This document shows positions 50,840 to 62,671 of a DNA stretch of 64,000 nt, in pieces. A model generated the notes under the pieces. It was given only the letters and a program-made list of their open reading frames with translations. It made no database searches and had not been told where the DNA came from. How positions within the stretch are numbered: position 1 is the stretch's first letter; each line of letters begins with the position of its first letter. This DNA is from Druceiella hillmani (lineage: Eukaryota > Arthropoda > Insecta > Lepidoptera > Hepialidae), in the NCBI GenBank assembly GCA_039881145.1, contig JAYKKI010000005.1:23245501-23309500 (forward strand), written 5' to 3'. A program made the translations under genes and the position numbers.

Positions 50840-51030
50840 TTAGCGCGAATCCATTCCGCGGGGGTCGTTAGGGCAAGCAATAAGAACGACGGCGGCTCTC
50901 GGCCGCGTTTAGACGAATTAATATTAATAACAATTGTTATTGGACGCCAAAATTATTGCCGCTAGCTCCTAACCCTTGGCGGCTCCCTCGCCGTAGCGAC
51001 CGACGTATGCTACGTAAGTTCATCCGTTAT
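50840..51030. promoter_or_regulatory. GC-richer island with palindromic Sox/homeodomain-like core
   Basis: GC-rich arms ('gcggctctcggccgcg' and 'ggctccctcgccgtagcgac') flank an AT core with two adjacent perfect palindromes: ATTAATATTAAT (50917-50928) and AACAATTGTT (50929-50938, paired Sox-like words), followed by ATTGG. No coding frame. One of the more enhancer-like islands here. Confidence 0.4.
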
Positions 51031-52360
51031 GGCTACGCAGTACAGCAGTAACGATAATTGTGTGATGTGGTGATTTGAAAATTATGTCAGAATTATATCA
51101 AAATACTAATTATCATGTAAAACGTAACCAGTCTTAGAATTAATAAGTGGAAGCATATTCTAATTAGATATAATATTTTTATAGACACCAGCATCACGCA
51201 ACGTTAATAATGAAGGGCTATAAATGCAGTTTTGTGAAATCTGAAATATTTATACTTACCCAAACTGAGATATAAACTGAATGAGTGTAATTTATAAGTA
51301 CATTATTTTATTCACAATAGCAAAAAAAATTCACCCATGCCCTTGTACAATCAAATTCCGGAATTTAGATTGTGTCCTTATACAAGAACAATACTAAATT
51401 TACCACATTTTTTCGTTGTTTAAACAAAATAAATACGAGATTACATAGTTTAATAGAGTTGTTCCCTATTAAGTTACGAAAACTGGCATTTAAACAAGAC
51501 AAAATAATGTTTTTTTATTCAAAAAATAATTTGTTTCTTGTTAACACTAGCCACAATCATTACTTATCGTATTTTTCATTTATTAATGACAGACAAACGC
51601 TAACGTCTCACTTTTTACGCATACAGCCTCTTTCGCTACGAATTTCAGCAATACGAGGCACTTATTGCCCCGGCAGGACACTCAAAATACAGCTAAAAAT
51701 AAGGTTGCCCCGGAAAAGCGGAGAATGTTTTGCAACGCTAGTCAACAAGAACACGATACAGGGGTCGAAAACCTTAATACTATCTATATTCACCAATCAC
51801 TAATGTATTAAACAAAATGTACAAATTGTAATTAAACAAATTGAGGCCCAAGGTGCGTAGCAAGATTGATTAAATTTCCAATTTTATGTTTAAAAATTCG
51901 CAATAAAATACTTTCAATTCATTTTTCTTTCCATTACTCCTGATTTCTTTTATAGACTTATCCCTGATATTCTCTGTCTTTATGTGGTAAATACACAGAC
52001 CAAAATGTTTTTATCTGCGAAAAGTTTGTAACCTACACGTGAGTACAAGCTATGCCACAAGCTATGTCGCTAGAGATCTCAATCCATAACAAGTTATCGA
52101 CAATCGTATCTTCGGCTAAAATCATTCACGAAATCAAAACAATTTGGAATATTTTAAAATATCTACAACTATAATTTGTCCGTAAAACCAAATATCGCCA
52201 GTAAAAAAAAAGGAAAATATAGTAAACAGACATGACCAGAATATAGGAATAATACTAGCTTAGTAGAAAAATTAAGGAAGCTACAGAACAGACATACTTG
52301 ATGAAAACCATCAAATTAAAACCCTCAATAATCTTCCCTACCAACTGACTGTACGCAAAC
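51031..52360. other. AT-rich stretch with longest open frame of the window
   Basis: A 143-codon plus-strand frame (51372-51803) is the longest in the window. It is rich in Ser, Leu, Lys and Asn, lacks any domain I recognise, and has composition like its flanks apart from a GC rise at 51650-51720. I treat it as chance; it could be a decayed element. Confidence 0.35.
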
Positions 52361-52440
52361 CTCGTTAGCACAAGCGGTTGAGCTCACTGCCTAACCGTTA
52401 TGATTTCTTGCCCAAGGCTAAATTAAATACGTGACTCATA
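52361..52440 (+). repeat. Degenerate tRNA-derived SINE-like piece
   Basis: 'gttagcacaagcggttgagc' resembles a Pol III A box, and 'gttatgatttcttgccca' about 35 bases on resembles a decayed B box (GGTTCGATTCC). It does not fold as a complete tRNA by eye, so a SINE head or decayed tRNA copy is more likely than a gene. Confidence 0.35.
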
Positions 52441-53300
52441 TATCTGCAGGAGTAATCGTTAATTAATTATAATGTATAATTATAAACCACTCTTGACCGG
52501 CAACTGTATCCAGCTTACTATTTCTCCAGCACTCGTTGACAATAAAATAGAAACTTGTTTTTGCTTTTATCACGTCATTAATTTGAATTTCTTAATTATA
52601 TTTGTAATACTATTATGGTCAACACATTCAACTATTGCAAAAAAAGTATGGTCAACATTATTTTAAGGAATTTTCTCTTCAATAACTTTAGCACGTCTAA
52701 AACAATGTTTTTCTCTAATGAAAATAAGTTTTAAATCCATAAAAAGTTTAAAAACTGGCTGTTACTAACACTCTGATATATAAGTAATAGTTCGTGCTAA
52801 CAATTATGGAGTAGCTTAATATTTTCAGATTGATGTCACCAGCCTTTGTTTGTCCCTTTTCTAATTTAAGAACACAATTGCTCAATGCAAACTTCGGTAC
52901 ATTCTTCATATCACCAATCTACTGACATTTCACCTCAGCTCTCCTTAACAATTTCTATTTAATTTTTTAATCAAAAAACCTAAAGTTCTTAACCTGCAGC
53001 CGGATCGCACAGATAATACACCGACTAACATAACTAGCTCAACTTTAATCTATTGAAAGCAAAAATTGTAATATAATTCTTTATTTTTAGTGTCACGTAT
53101 CCCACAAGAAAGAAAATAACCCTTATAAGATCACTGGCAAGTCCGACCCTCTGTGGTTCACAGATGCTTTTTTTTTCAAAAAATGTTTAACGCAAAATCT
53201 TGAAATTTGGCACTGTTATAAATTATAGTAACACGCATATCCGAGCGAGTTGGAAAACTTGGCTCAAATTCAACTATTTTAAGTCACAATTCCTAACGGG
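52441..53300. other. AT-rich stretch with dispersed-repeat scraps
   Basis: Reverse 'aacccttataagatcactgg' (53120-53140) belongs to the 26.7 kb family. 'aaaaaatgtttaacgcaaaat' with 'ttgaaatttggcactg' (53175-53215) belongs to the 'tctcagaaacc' family. No gene supported. Confidence 0.45.
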
Positions 53301-53710
53301 ACATGGCGCCTTCAGCGTAAGCTTGTACAGATTTGCATTAATACATTTTATTTCACTGCCTTGATCACGATGATGCGCGTAGAGTTTTATTGCAGAGCGT
53401 GTGTCAAAATAGTAGAGTAGAATCACGCCATTCCTTAGGACGTGATAGGTTTAATCACCATAACGTGGTTGAGAATGGACCGATCTTTTAGTAATTTAGA
53501 GCGTTCGCCAAAACCGCCATTGAAAAGATGAAGATCCTGAATGACTCACTGAGAAGGCACTGACTCAAACCCTATTGGGTGGAAGCGTTGGACGGTAGTA
53601 ATGGGACACTATGTTATTGTACACTATGTCTTTGTATAAGAAACATCGTTACGGGTCCCTGAAGGGGCTCTGAGACAACTCAGGTGGAAATGGCTGGAAT
53701 AGTAACACGC
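53301..53710. other. GC-intermediate stretch, probably an old repeat
   Basis: 'gggtggaagcgttggacggt' with 'tacactatgtctttgtataa' and 'ctgaaggggctctgagacaa' look like an eroded dispersed repeat, but I cannot name a family. No coding frame. Confidence 0.3.
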
Positions 53711-53970
53711 ATATATTACAAGTGGTAAAACACTGTAAAATACTTGTATCGATATTTCTGAAGGGAAAAATGAAAATTTCGGAACTTTTTCAGTTTCGTT
53801 TCTTGTGTGAATTATTATTTTAAAATGTTAAAAGAAAATAAATTACCCCTACTTCCCTATATCCTCCCTTCTTTCCATCTCCGAAATTGATAAATTCAAC
53901 CTCAAGGAAAAATAGATTTAATGAAAGTTTACAATATTTGTATGCCTGTGAAATTAATAACAGAGATATG

Positions 53971-53973
<3 letters not shown>

Positions 53974-54045
<72 letters not shown>
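53974..54045. repeat. (TA)n microsatellite
   Basis: About 70 bases of TA with one GT and a CATATACATA end. Confidence 0.95.
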
Positions 54046-54226
54046 GCTAGTTTTTTTCCATAACTTCTGTCCGCGTAGACGCGATAAATGCGGAGAGATT
54101 TGTTCCTAAGCCGAGGAGATAATACATATACAGACCCATTTAAAGTAGTACAAAAAAAGAAAAATAAACATAAAATTTCAGACAATAACAGAATCTAAGA
54201 ATAAACACAACAATTCATTCATTATG

Positions 54227-54255
54227 TAGCAAGCATGCCCATTGCATGCTTGTTA
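54227..54255. repeat. 12-bp inverted repeat
   Basis: 'tagcaagcatgc' and 'gcatgcttgtta' pair with one mismatch around a 5-base loop (ccatt). Confidence 0.7.
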
Positions 54256-55123
54256 TATAACTATTCTAGTACCATACCAAATTTCATGCGATTTGTGGAA
54301 TAGTTTTAAAAACAAACAATTTTTAAAACAATATGTGACTGGAGTAAAGATTTTCAAAAAAGTACAAAAAAATCACAACTTCTAAACTACTGATTTTCGA
54401 GGAACTAATATAATTTTTTAAATAAATTGTCACGGTATTTTCTACTTAAAGAAATTGTTGGGTATTATAAATGAACCAATATACATATAATGGATAGATC
54501 TACTTATTTAACAACCGACAGCGCCTTCCGTTGTAACAAATTTTCATTAAAAAATAAAAAACCTTGACCTTTACTACATAGGAATAATGATATTTCTCTA
54601 GTTAAAATGTAGACTATAATTCATTATAATTATTAACAATATTTATATCAAGTTTCATCAATTAATCATCCGTACACACTATTCGTTGTATCAATACTTT
54701 ACAAACAGCTAACAAATTTGCGAGTAATCAATTTCCAATCAAATAATTACAATCACTACAATCACTGAAAAGTTTCAAAGGTCACTTCTTCATAACTATG
54801 CGAGAAAAATTCGAACTAGAAAACAAATTTTCATTCGATTACGTTTACATCATTATTCAATATTGTGCACAGTAGTAAACCCGACAGCCAATAAGCACGT
54901 AAATACTCAACGCGACAGCTTTGCTAAACGCACGGCAGTATACGGTAGCTACTCGCTTAGTTATCGATCGCTCTCGCCAATGCGTCTAACATTGGCACAA
55001 AATTCGTAAACATGTCCCTCGAATTACGCGCTCTGCGATCAATCAAAACGTGGTTTATATTACACTGTATTTAGACTGAAGTATTTTCTCATTGCAAATC
55101 AAGGTAATAATAGTATCATAGGG
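54256..55123. other. AT-rich stretch with small GC-richer patch
   Basis: Patch at 54890-55045 ('gtaaatactcaacgcgacag', 'gttatcgatcgctctcgcca', 'attacgcgctctgcgatc') is a possible small conserved element. Otherwise nothing recognised. Confidence 0.35.
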
Positions 55124-55580
55124 TAATCATATTGCCAATTGATTTTACCTAATCCTAATAAGCCTTCCTCCGGCTTAAGTACCTAACCAATGAATCTTTG
55201 CCAAATAAAAAAAGAGATGTAGTCATATAGTCGCCTGATAAATTTATTTAACCTAACCCTAATAAGTCTTTTCCCCGTTTTACTTACATAGCCTATGAAG
55301 CTTTCTGAATTAAAATAAATCGTGGAGTAATCATGTACTCGACTGCCAATTGATTTTACTTAATCCTAATAAATTTTTCCCCTGTTTACGTACATAACAC
55401 GCATATGACTCTTTCTAAATTAAAAAAAAACATGGCGTATTCATATAAATGTTTTCCCAATTTACAGACATAACCAATGAATATTTCTAAATTTTAAAAA
55501 ACTAAACTAATCATGAAGTCGCCTGTCAATTTATTTTACCTAATCCTGATAAATATTTCCCTGTTTACGATCACAATCAA
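55124..55580 (+). repeat. Degenerate tandem repeat, unit about 100-110 bp
   Basis: 'taatcat' followed by 'gcc.att.attttacctaatcc.aataa' starts at about 55124, 55221, 55328, 55438 (truncated) and 55508, giving four to five diverged copies. Each full copy goes on to 'ttttccc.gtttac.tacata'. Confidence 0.8.
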
Positions 55581-55985
55581 TATATCTTGTTTTAGCAAAT
55601 CGTTCTTAGCCATCGATCTCTTAAATTTTTTAAATAAAGTATCTTTTTATTTAATTTTAAATTGAATACTTTTACTACCATCATAGTTCTCTAACCTGTT
55701 TAAGTAATCTATTACATAATTTATATGTAAAAACATGAGAATTCTTTTTCCTAAACTAAATAACAAACTGAACTAATCTTTTCAAAACCTCACTACTACT
55801 CCTTGTCATGTAGACTCCAAATACTAAGTACCTAAAAATACAAGAAATTAACTCGATCTTTGTATAAAAAATAAACAAAAGTTTTAACTGACATTTCAAC
55901 TTTCGACTTGATACAAAAATTTAATGGTATCTGTCAACCATTTCTCCACATCACCGGAAGCTCCTGGAAACAAAAGTTAGACCCA
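55581..55985. other. AT-rich stretch, nothing recognised
   Basis: No gene, RNA or repeat supported. Confidence 0.4.
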
Positions 55986-56465
55986 CTGACAGCTCGATGT
56001 CAACAAAAATCGATAAAGTATATAAACAGCCGCGTAACGCCGATTGTTTTCTGTACGTGGATCGAACTTGGCGGCGCAACGTTATTTTCCAACGGAAAGC
56101 GGGGAAAAAGAGTGATAGAGAGCGGAGGGAGCGTTGTTTTTCTAGAAACCTCGCACGTCATACGACAGTCCGAGTAAACAATCTACGAAAGTCTCTCGCT
56201 TTAAGACGAGAGTTGTTTTTGTATTGTTTTAGTTATTTGGCAGCGGCCGTCGTGTTTATGGCGGTGGGAATGCGCAGAAATATGTTAAATTTGTTATGCG
56301 CGTCGCCGTCTGTCAGTCATGCCGTCTACCCGCCGACCGCGTTAGTAGTAATGGACGAAAAATATGTAAAAAATATGTCTACTCACTTTTTTCTTTAATT
56401 TGATAATGTAGACTGCGCGGGGCCGACTGATTGATGTCTCGGATGGTCTGGGACGGTCAGTTTAA
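55986..56465. promoter_or_regulatory. CpG-rich promoter-like patch
   Basis: The most extended CpG-rich block in the window ('aacagccgcgtaacgccgat', 'ggcagcggccgtcgtg', 'acccgccgaccgcg'). A TATA-like 'aagtatataaacagccg' lies at about 56017-56033, and 'tgtcagtcatgccg' contains a TCAGT initiator-like word at about 56314. A 133-codon plus-strand frame (55997-56398) contains a hydrophobic stretch but no known domain, and would start upstream of the TATA-like word. I read the block as a candidate promoter or 5' UTR. It could also be a conserved enhancer. Confidence 0.35.
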
Positions 56466-57220
56466 TATAATAAATTTTCTTAGAGTCAAAGAAATAAAAA
56501 ACATCGAACACTGATGACTTCAAGGTTTAACAGTAATGTCAACCAACGATTTAGCCTGTCATTGTAATTTAGGTCTAATCGTTTATTTAATGATGTAAAC
56601 TATCAATTATTTACAAATGCCCCTGATTTTAATGTGTATTTATAAAATTAAATAATTATCATAAACTATGCAAAACACAGTTTCAAAAAATGTTTAAACA
56701 GTAAAGTAATTAAATTTTTATTGACGTTATAATAGATGAAAATTTAAAACATTCCTTACTTTATAAGGTTTTGTCAAATTACTTAAAGGTTAAGCTAGTT
56801 GGCAACTGAATGCGAAGTGGCTGCATAAAGTTTTGCTAGTTGTGATCATGTACCAATTGGAAATTATTACCATTTAGTTAGTAAAGACAATAAATCGACA
56901 TTAAATTTGAAGCCACTTGTGTCTCAAGAACATATTATATATACAATCTTTGGCATCTACTCTTTAGAATTAAATCCTCAACTAAATGTTTTGTTATATA
57001 TTTATATCCATTTCACTATAAGCCAGAGAAATAATTTTATATAGATTTTACTTATAACATAATATGCCACGATTTTAACCTTTGGGCCCATAAATAAAAT
57101 TATAAATACATTGTGTAATAATTCTGTACAAAAGCAACATTTTTCTAAACTCACTACCAAAATCCACTATAAATACACAAAACGTTACCCAACTGTTTTT
57201 CCTACGTATGTAAGCTACAT
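56466..57220. other. AT-rich stretch, nothing recognised
   Basis: No gene, RNA or repeat supported. Confidence 0.4.
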
Positions 57221-57545
57221 CCTTTCCCCAACGAGCTGACGATCATCGCATAATAACATTCATATCACGAACGGAATTGGATCGGGCGAAACCTCAAAAA
57301 ATTAGGTATTAATTTTTCAACTGTTTACAAATGAACGTGCTTAAGTATGCACAGCGCGGGCCTACCCTACTCACATGAGGGGATCCCGCGGGGTAGGCTG
57401 AAACGGGCAGGAGGGTGAGAGGGGGTCGAGAAGGAAGGGAGAGAATGCCTAATCGGATAATACACATCAGAACTGCCTCCGCCTCTGTGGAGGCTGCGTT
57501 TCGTTATAGGGCCCAGCTTGGATACAGTAGGCGTTAGGGTAAGTT
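57221..57545. promoter_or_regulatory. GC-richer island with inverted repeats
   Basis: 'gggcctaccc' (57357-57367 region) pairs with 'ggggtaggc' about 30 bases on, and 'cctcc...ggaggc' occurs at 57476-57495. A purine-rich run 'gaaggaagggagagaatg' lies between. No coding frame. Candidate conserved non-coding or promoter element. Confidence 0.35.
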
Positions 57546-58480
57546 TGTATTACAGGACTTTGGAGTAGATATTGATTAAATACTATACCCGCAATATCCA
57601 ATGTAAGTATATTCAGTATTTGATTAAGTTTACCGCAAAGCGTTACTTCTCAGTATATGGTATTTATATATGAAAGCTTGAATGTTTTGTTAGCCGCGAT
57701 CGATGTTTTTTAACCGGCTATAGCAAAGACGACATCTTCATTTATATCAATGTGCATACATATACAACTCTTTATTATGTACCTATTTGTATGTAGTTTT
57801 AATCTCCATAGTAATTCCCTTATAATATAATCAAAGCACTTGTATTAAGGGATAAACAAAATAATACCTAAAATGTTATGGCATAAATTTCGAAATGCAC
57901 CTGAAACATATTGATATTTTTTTTTATTCTTATAATCACTTAAATGCAACTCATTGACATGGACTATTTTTTTTAATTTCTATAATCGGAGTCCTTTGCT
58001 AGACGACAATTTCTATATTATTTTTGTGTAGCTATAAAAAATGTAATTGTTAAAAAACAAACACAACCATTATATTTCTTTATATTTCGCTAGCAAGACC
58101 TTAGGGACAGAAGTTAGTTTTAATATATTATTTAATTTCTGTGTTATAAAAATAGTTAAAATGGGTATAAAAAGGAAAAATGGAGGAGGAAACATCAATT
58201 GTATTTTAATATGTCATATAATAACTACATACAATAAACATATATAATACATACAATAACTATTATCTAAAAGTTACTTAATGAAAGTTACCGCGACTTC
58301 GCCCGCAAAAATTTTATATTAACGAGAAGAATTTTTTTCCTCAGTAATAACGTTTGCACTCCTTGACCATATTAAAAATAAAATTATATTCAGTTTTCCT
58401 TTAAATTTAAACAAAATCAGTGCGAGAATCTCAACAAAATCTCAATTTGTAAACACGTACTCGATTCTTGCTGCGCGATT
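57546..58480. other. AT-rich stretch with Helitron-tail-like scrap
   Basis: 'taccgcgacttcgcccgcaa' (58289-58310) reads on the minus strand as a GCGGGCGAAGTCGCGG tail, the class ending seen at 34.97 kb. No intact end is present. Otherwise featureless. Confidence 0.45.
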
Positions 58481-58760
58481 GTTAAATTCAAATAGAAGCG
58501 GCTAGTCTTAATAAGCTCTGGTGCCGTGAACTATACAATCATTCATAGGAGCGCACGGCAATGCGCTCCAATGAATCTGTTATTAAATATAGTATGCAGT
58601 AATGAATTCAGTGAGGGCGAGAGAGAAAGTTCAACAGATTGGAACGTGAAACAAAAAAATTTTATGAGGAGACACATTTAAAGTAGCGCTTTGTATGACC
58701 CATATGCATTATTGTCAGACCGCGTGGGCGTGAATATACTAAACTTCTCCGCGTTCGCAT
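58481..58760. promoter_or_regulatory. GC-richer island with perfect 8-bp inverted repeat
   Basis: 'ggagcgca' (58548-58555) and 'tgcgctcc' (58562-58569) form a perfect stem with a 6-base loop. Neighbouring words include 'aatgaatctgttatta' and 'gaccgcgtgggcgtg'. No coding frame. Candidate conserved non-coding element. Confidence 0.35.
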
Positions 58761-60255
58761 TGTTGTCGATTTTATGACAAAGAAATTTTCATTTTTTGGA
58801 GTGCTTTTGGCGTGGCGAAATTATTGCAATTTCTTTGAAATAAATTATATTCATAAGTTGTTCGATTCTTCTTATCAAATATTTATTAGATAGTTCAATA
58901 AATGAACGTTTAAGATGTATATAAAAAGGCCTAATCAATTCCATCTCTGATTTTCACAAAAAGTACTAGAGATTTTCTTTTATCAAAAATGTCAGCAGTG
59001 AATTTCATACATGAATAAATAAATAAATGGTAAGCAAGATATTCTTTCTCTTTATTTATTTCTTTTTTAAGTGGACTCAGACTGAATTTTTTCACTAGCC
59101 GCCTCTGATTTCAAGTCCCTTAAATTCCTAACGTCCCTTAAAATCCCACGACTTCTGAATTTTAATCTGAACTGCAAGCATCATTTCAGCGGAAGTAGAA
59201 TTCAAATCGGTCAAATAAATAATGGGACAAAAGATACATGTAGTTGTGTGTAACAACAGTGTTATTATAATACTTGTGAGGAATGAAAGAATGCAAAAAA
59301 TCTAGAGTAGTTTCATATATTAACTATTCAGTTGCAGGTGTAGAAAATTAATTATAGAAACATGATTTCGGAAAAATATTTTCAAGTAATCACAGCAAGA
59401 TAAACAAAATACTCGGTATTATTTCTTATATTAATAAAATGCAGCAGCCCTGAGTCCCACATACTCAGGACTACTAAACCGCAAGGCTCTGCTTCCATTG
59501 AAACGTATCATTTAAGTGATCGACATTTTCACGAATCACTTTTTTCTCTAATTATGACTTTAGGTCCAATTCCATCAAGTGTAACCAATTCTTAACGCAC
59601 ACAAAAACAGTCACGTGAAATATTTTCAATCTAATACCTCCTAATTGCACGCATAAATAAGAGGGAAAAAATCACTTGTGACTTAGTGGAGCATAAAATT
59701 TGAATAACAATGGCGACGGCTATTCAGATGCAATCTCATAACGTTGATCCACCCTAGATGGAAGGTGTCGTTGAACAAAGTCTAAGCGATTGCCTGGGGC
59801 GGATGCTTCTCAAAAGCGTGGTTGCGTAGCGTATATTGTACCTGACGGTGTGTTTCTACCTTTTTCACTTTTCAACCAATATTTTATTTTTATCGTGTGA
59901 GATAATTTGATAAAAAATAAATTTAGAATATCTATGTAAAGATTTATGCTCTCTAATTTATTTTCCTGTTTCTTAATGTATTCCAAATTTTTATACAAAC
60001 AAAAAATATTACAATAGTCCTCAATGTTAGTAAAGTTATCGGCTTCTCAGCAGACGTAAAAATAATAAAATCTCTTTCTTTTTAACCTAAGCAAGACGGG
60101 TTCTTGATTAGAAATAATTATTTAGGACATTATAAAAACTACTGGTAATAATTAAGTTGGAAACGGCAAATACTAAAAAACTTTACTTAAAAAAATATAA
60201 ATTAAATTATGCATTTAAGAAATAAAAAATAAATAAAATTTGGAACCAAGCCTAT
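58761..60255. other. AT-rich stretch with weak GC rises
   Basis: GC rises mildly at 59445-59500 and 59690-59850. Two short 'aataaataaata' runs occur near 59013-59025. No gene supported. Confidence 0.4.
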
Positions 60256-60322
60256 TATATTATTTTTTCGTCACTGGTATTATTATTTTTTCGTCACTGG
60301 TATTATTATTTTTTCGTCACTA
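60256..60322. repeat. 23-bp tandem repeat, about three copies
   Basis: 'ttttttcgtcactggtatta' recurs with TCG at 60268, 60291 and 60314, an exact 23-base period. Confidence 0.9.
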
Positions 60323-61429
60323 ACTACAAAGTTTGCATGCACCTAAATTAAGATTTTTATCGCTTTAGTTTACATTATTATACGGAAATTGATATTATTT
60401 TCACTAAATTGGTTGCAGAGAAAACAATATTCATTTTCAAGGTCGACAAAAAATTTGTTTTGCAACTATTTTTCATTAACACGTGAAATGATGTCACATA
60501 CGCAAAATGTACAGTATGCTAGTATAGCTAGTAAAATCAATTTCCTTGCGGCTTTATGGTATTCGGCATGAATATTATCTTTTCACAAACGTTAAACGAT
60601 AATTCAGTAAACCTTAATTTTACAAAGCGGCTTCTGACCACAGAAATACAATAATAATGCCACGAATAAACAAACATATACGTATGTGCCTATATATTTT
60701 TCCGCAGTTCAACATACGTACACAACTTTTGTCTATTCACACACGACAACATGAATAAGTTACAACAGTATAGTAGCAGATGTTCGAGCGCCGGAACCAA
60801 TGGCTATATATCACATGGCCGCACTGCGCGCAGCGCCAGTGTATCGCTCCTTGACTGTCATAGTGTTTCTACTTGAATTATTATGCAATTATTTACGTTC
60901 AGGGTGCACAGTTTGAATAGTTTCAAATGCTTTGGAAATGGTTTATCTCTTCACGGAGATTAATCAATTATGAAGACTTGGAAAAAAATTAATGTCAAAT
61001 TTACTTTACGCACTACTTGTATAAAATGAGGCATAATACACATCTGAACCATTTCTTTTTAAGTTTGCTGTTTCTAAACAAATTAAATTCATTGAAACGG
61101 TTCATAAATACTTATTTTAAAATGGATGTCTATAAATTAAAACATTTGGTGCAAAATCTCAAAATGGTTCTACGAGTTAAAACATTATTCAGTGGCAGAG
61201 CGCAAGGTGTTAAAAAAATACAAATTTGTACAAATCAATGTATCTTCATTTACTTACCGTACTCATTTTTAACAGAGAAAAGTTTCACAGAAAAGTCAGT
61301 TCATCAACCGGCTGATTTGATCCATCGATTCATCTTATTCAGACTCATTGTTTCTACAATTATATACAAAAACGTGCATAAATTTTACAGATAAATGCTT
61401 TAAGTGAAGAACTTAATTAATATGAAGCA
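60323..61429. other. AT-rich stretch with a small GC-rich patch
   Basis: Patch at 60785-60875 contains 'ggctatatatcacatggccg' and an inverted repeat 'cactgcgcgcagcgccagtg' (60823-60842). TATA-like plus GC-rich words could mark a small promoter, but nothing coding follows that I recognise. A 125-codon frame at 61017-61394 has no domain. Confidence 0.35.
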
Positions 61430-61497
61430 AAAAAAAAATATATGTATATATATATTTATATATATATATATATATATATATACTTTTTTTTTTTTTA
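61430..61497. repeat. (A)n(TA)n(T)n low-complexity tract
   Basis: A-run, TA run and T-run in succession, self-complementary overall. Confidence 0.9.
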
Positions 61498-62160
61498 TCG
61501 TAACTCCCATAAATATAAAATAGGGGCGAACATTGGCATTTGCTCATTCTAACGAGTGGGACGGGGAAGATCATTCTTGCTACCATTATCCATTTGCATA
61601 ATTCTCCTGTGAAATATTTATCTTCAAAATGATTTAGTTGTCAAATATTAAGCTTTAAATAGATTAGTACCATTTTTCAACCCTAAATTTTTTACTAATA
61701 TTTGATTATAAGTTTCAATTAAAATCATATCGTTTCAATCAAAAATCTGCATCAACGATTTCAACAGGTGAATACTGCTATGTAATCCTATTTTATGCGT
61801 GTGCCGACATTCAAATGGTCTTTTATACTGCTAATGGTATATCATATAATGTATTTTAAATTTGTTTCTATCGTGTAATCTACCGATTGGGCTTTGAAAT
61901 TTCTAAGACTCATCACTTATCATCACTTATTTCAGGAAGTATCAGCTCTCAGAGTATGTCCATTGTTTGCTCAAAAACCGCAAATTTATTCCAATAACAC
62001 CCTGAATTTCGGCTTGCTTTGACATCATTAAAAGCATAACACCGCCGAGTTCTTTATTTCCTAATATGTCAAGTACTTGAATTACGCCAAACACGTACAT
62101 TTATTTCCTTATTCCTCTGGCATAGATTAGATAAAACCGTAATCAAATCAATACAACCCA
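61498..62160. other. AT-rich stretch, nothing recognised
   Basis: No gene, RNA or repeat supported. 'catcacttat' is duplicated at 61910-61930. Confidence 0.4.
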
Positions 62161-62460
62161 CTCGTACACGTAACATCACCATCGATACGAGACCACTACT
62201 ATTCCCTCGACTGAAGTACAGCATACCGACCCAACGACGTATTCGCTGGACTTACATCCCGCGAGACACAATCACGCTCTGTGGGTTCCCTTCTCGCTTC
62301 GCTGGGTAAAGGGTTAGGCCCCAAGGTTGCAGCTGGAGCGAGTTTGGGAAGCTCGAACAGATAATGATCCTTTAGGGATGGACCCTTTACGATATGCATT
62401 TACTTGTCACGATGTTTGCGGAACCTAGGCAATGTTCTGGTGACGTCGACTGATTTGGTA
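62161..62460. promoter_or_regulatory. GC-richer island, possible first exon on minus strand
   Basis: GC near 50 percent for about 250 bases. On the minus strand an ATG at 62399 opens a 66-codon frame. A GTAAGT donor-like word (complement of 62250-62255) falls in phase after 48 codons, which would give a 144-base coding first exon, though the base triplet before it is GAT and not the preferred AG. The encoded peptide matches nothing I know. A conserved non-coding element is at least as likely. Confidence 0.25.
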
Positions 62461-62640
62461 TCGATTATTTTTTATAGTAGTTTTATCTCGGTTTTATTTT
62501 GAGGCGTTTAGGTAAATCTTTTTAATTTTGGCAGAGTATTTGGTTAGTGTAAGTGATTTTTATGGACAATTTTCGTTTTTTTTATTGCTTAGATTATTTT
62601 TCAATCTAACCATTTCAATAAATATAATATATTTTTATTG

Positions 62641-62671
62641 AAGACACCTTTTGTAAGACAAACGGTGTCTT
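62641..62671. repeat. 14-bp stem hairpin followed by T-rich run
   Basis: 'aagacaccttttgt' and 'acaaacggtgtctt' pair with one mismatch around a 3-base loop and are followed by 'gtttttatttttt'. Confidence 0.8.

Noticed and set aside
51372..51803. 143-codon plus-strand frame, the longest in the window
   Set aside because: No recognisable domain, base composition like the flanks and no clear start context. A frame of this length is plausible by chance in 64 kb read in six frames.
62641..62671. Hairpin plus T-run considered as a rho-independent terminator
   Set aside because: Bacterial-type termination does not apply in this eukaryotic context, and no transcription unit ends here.
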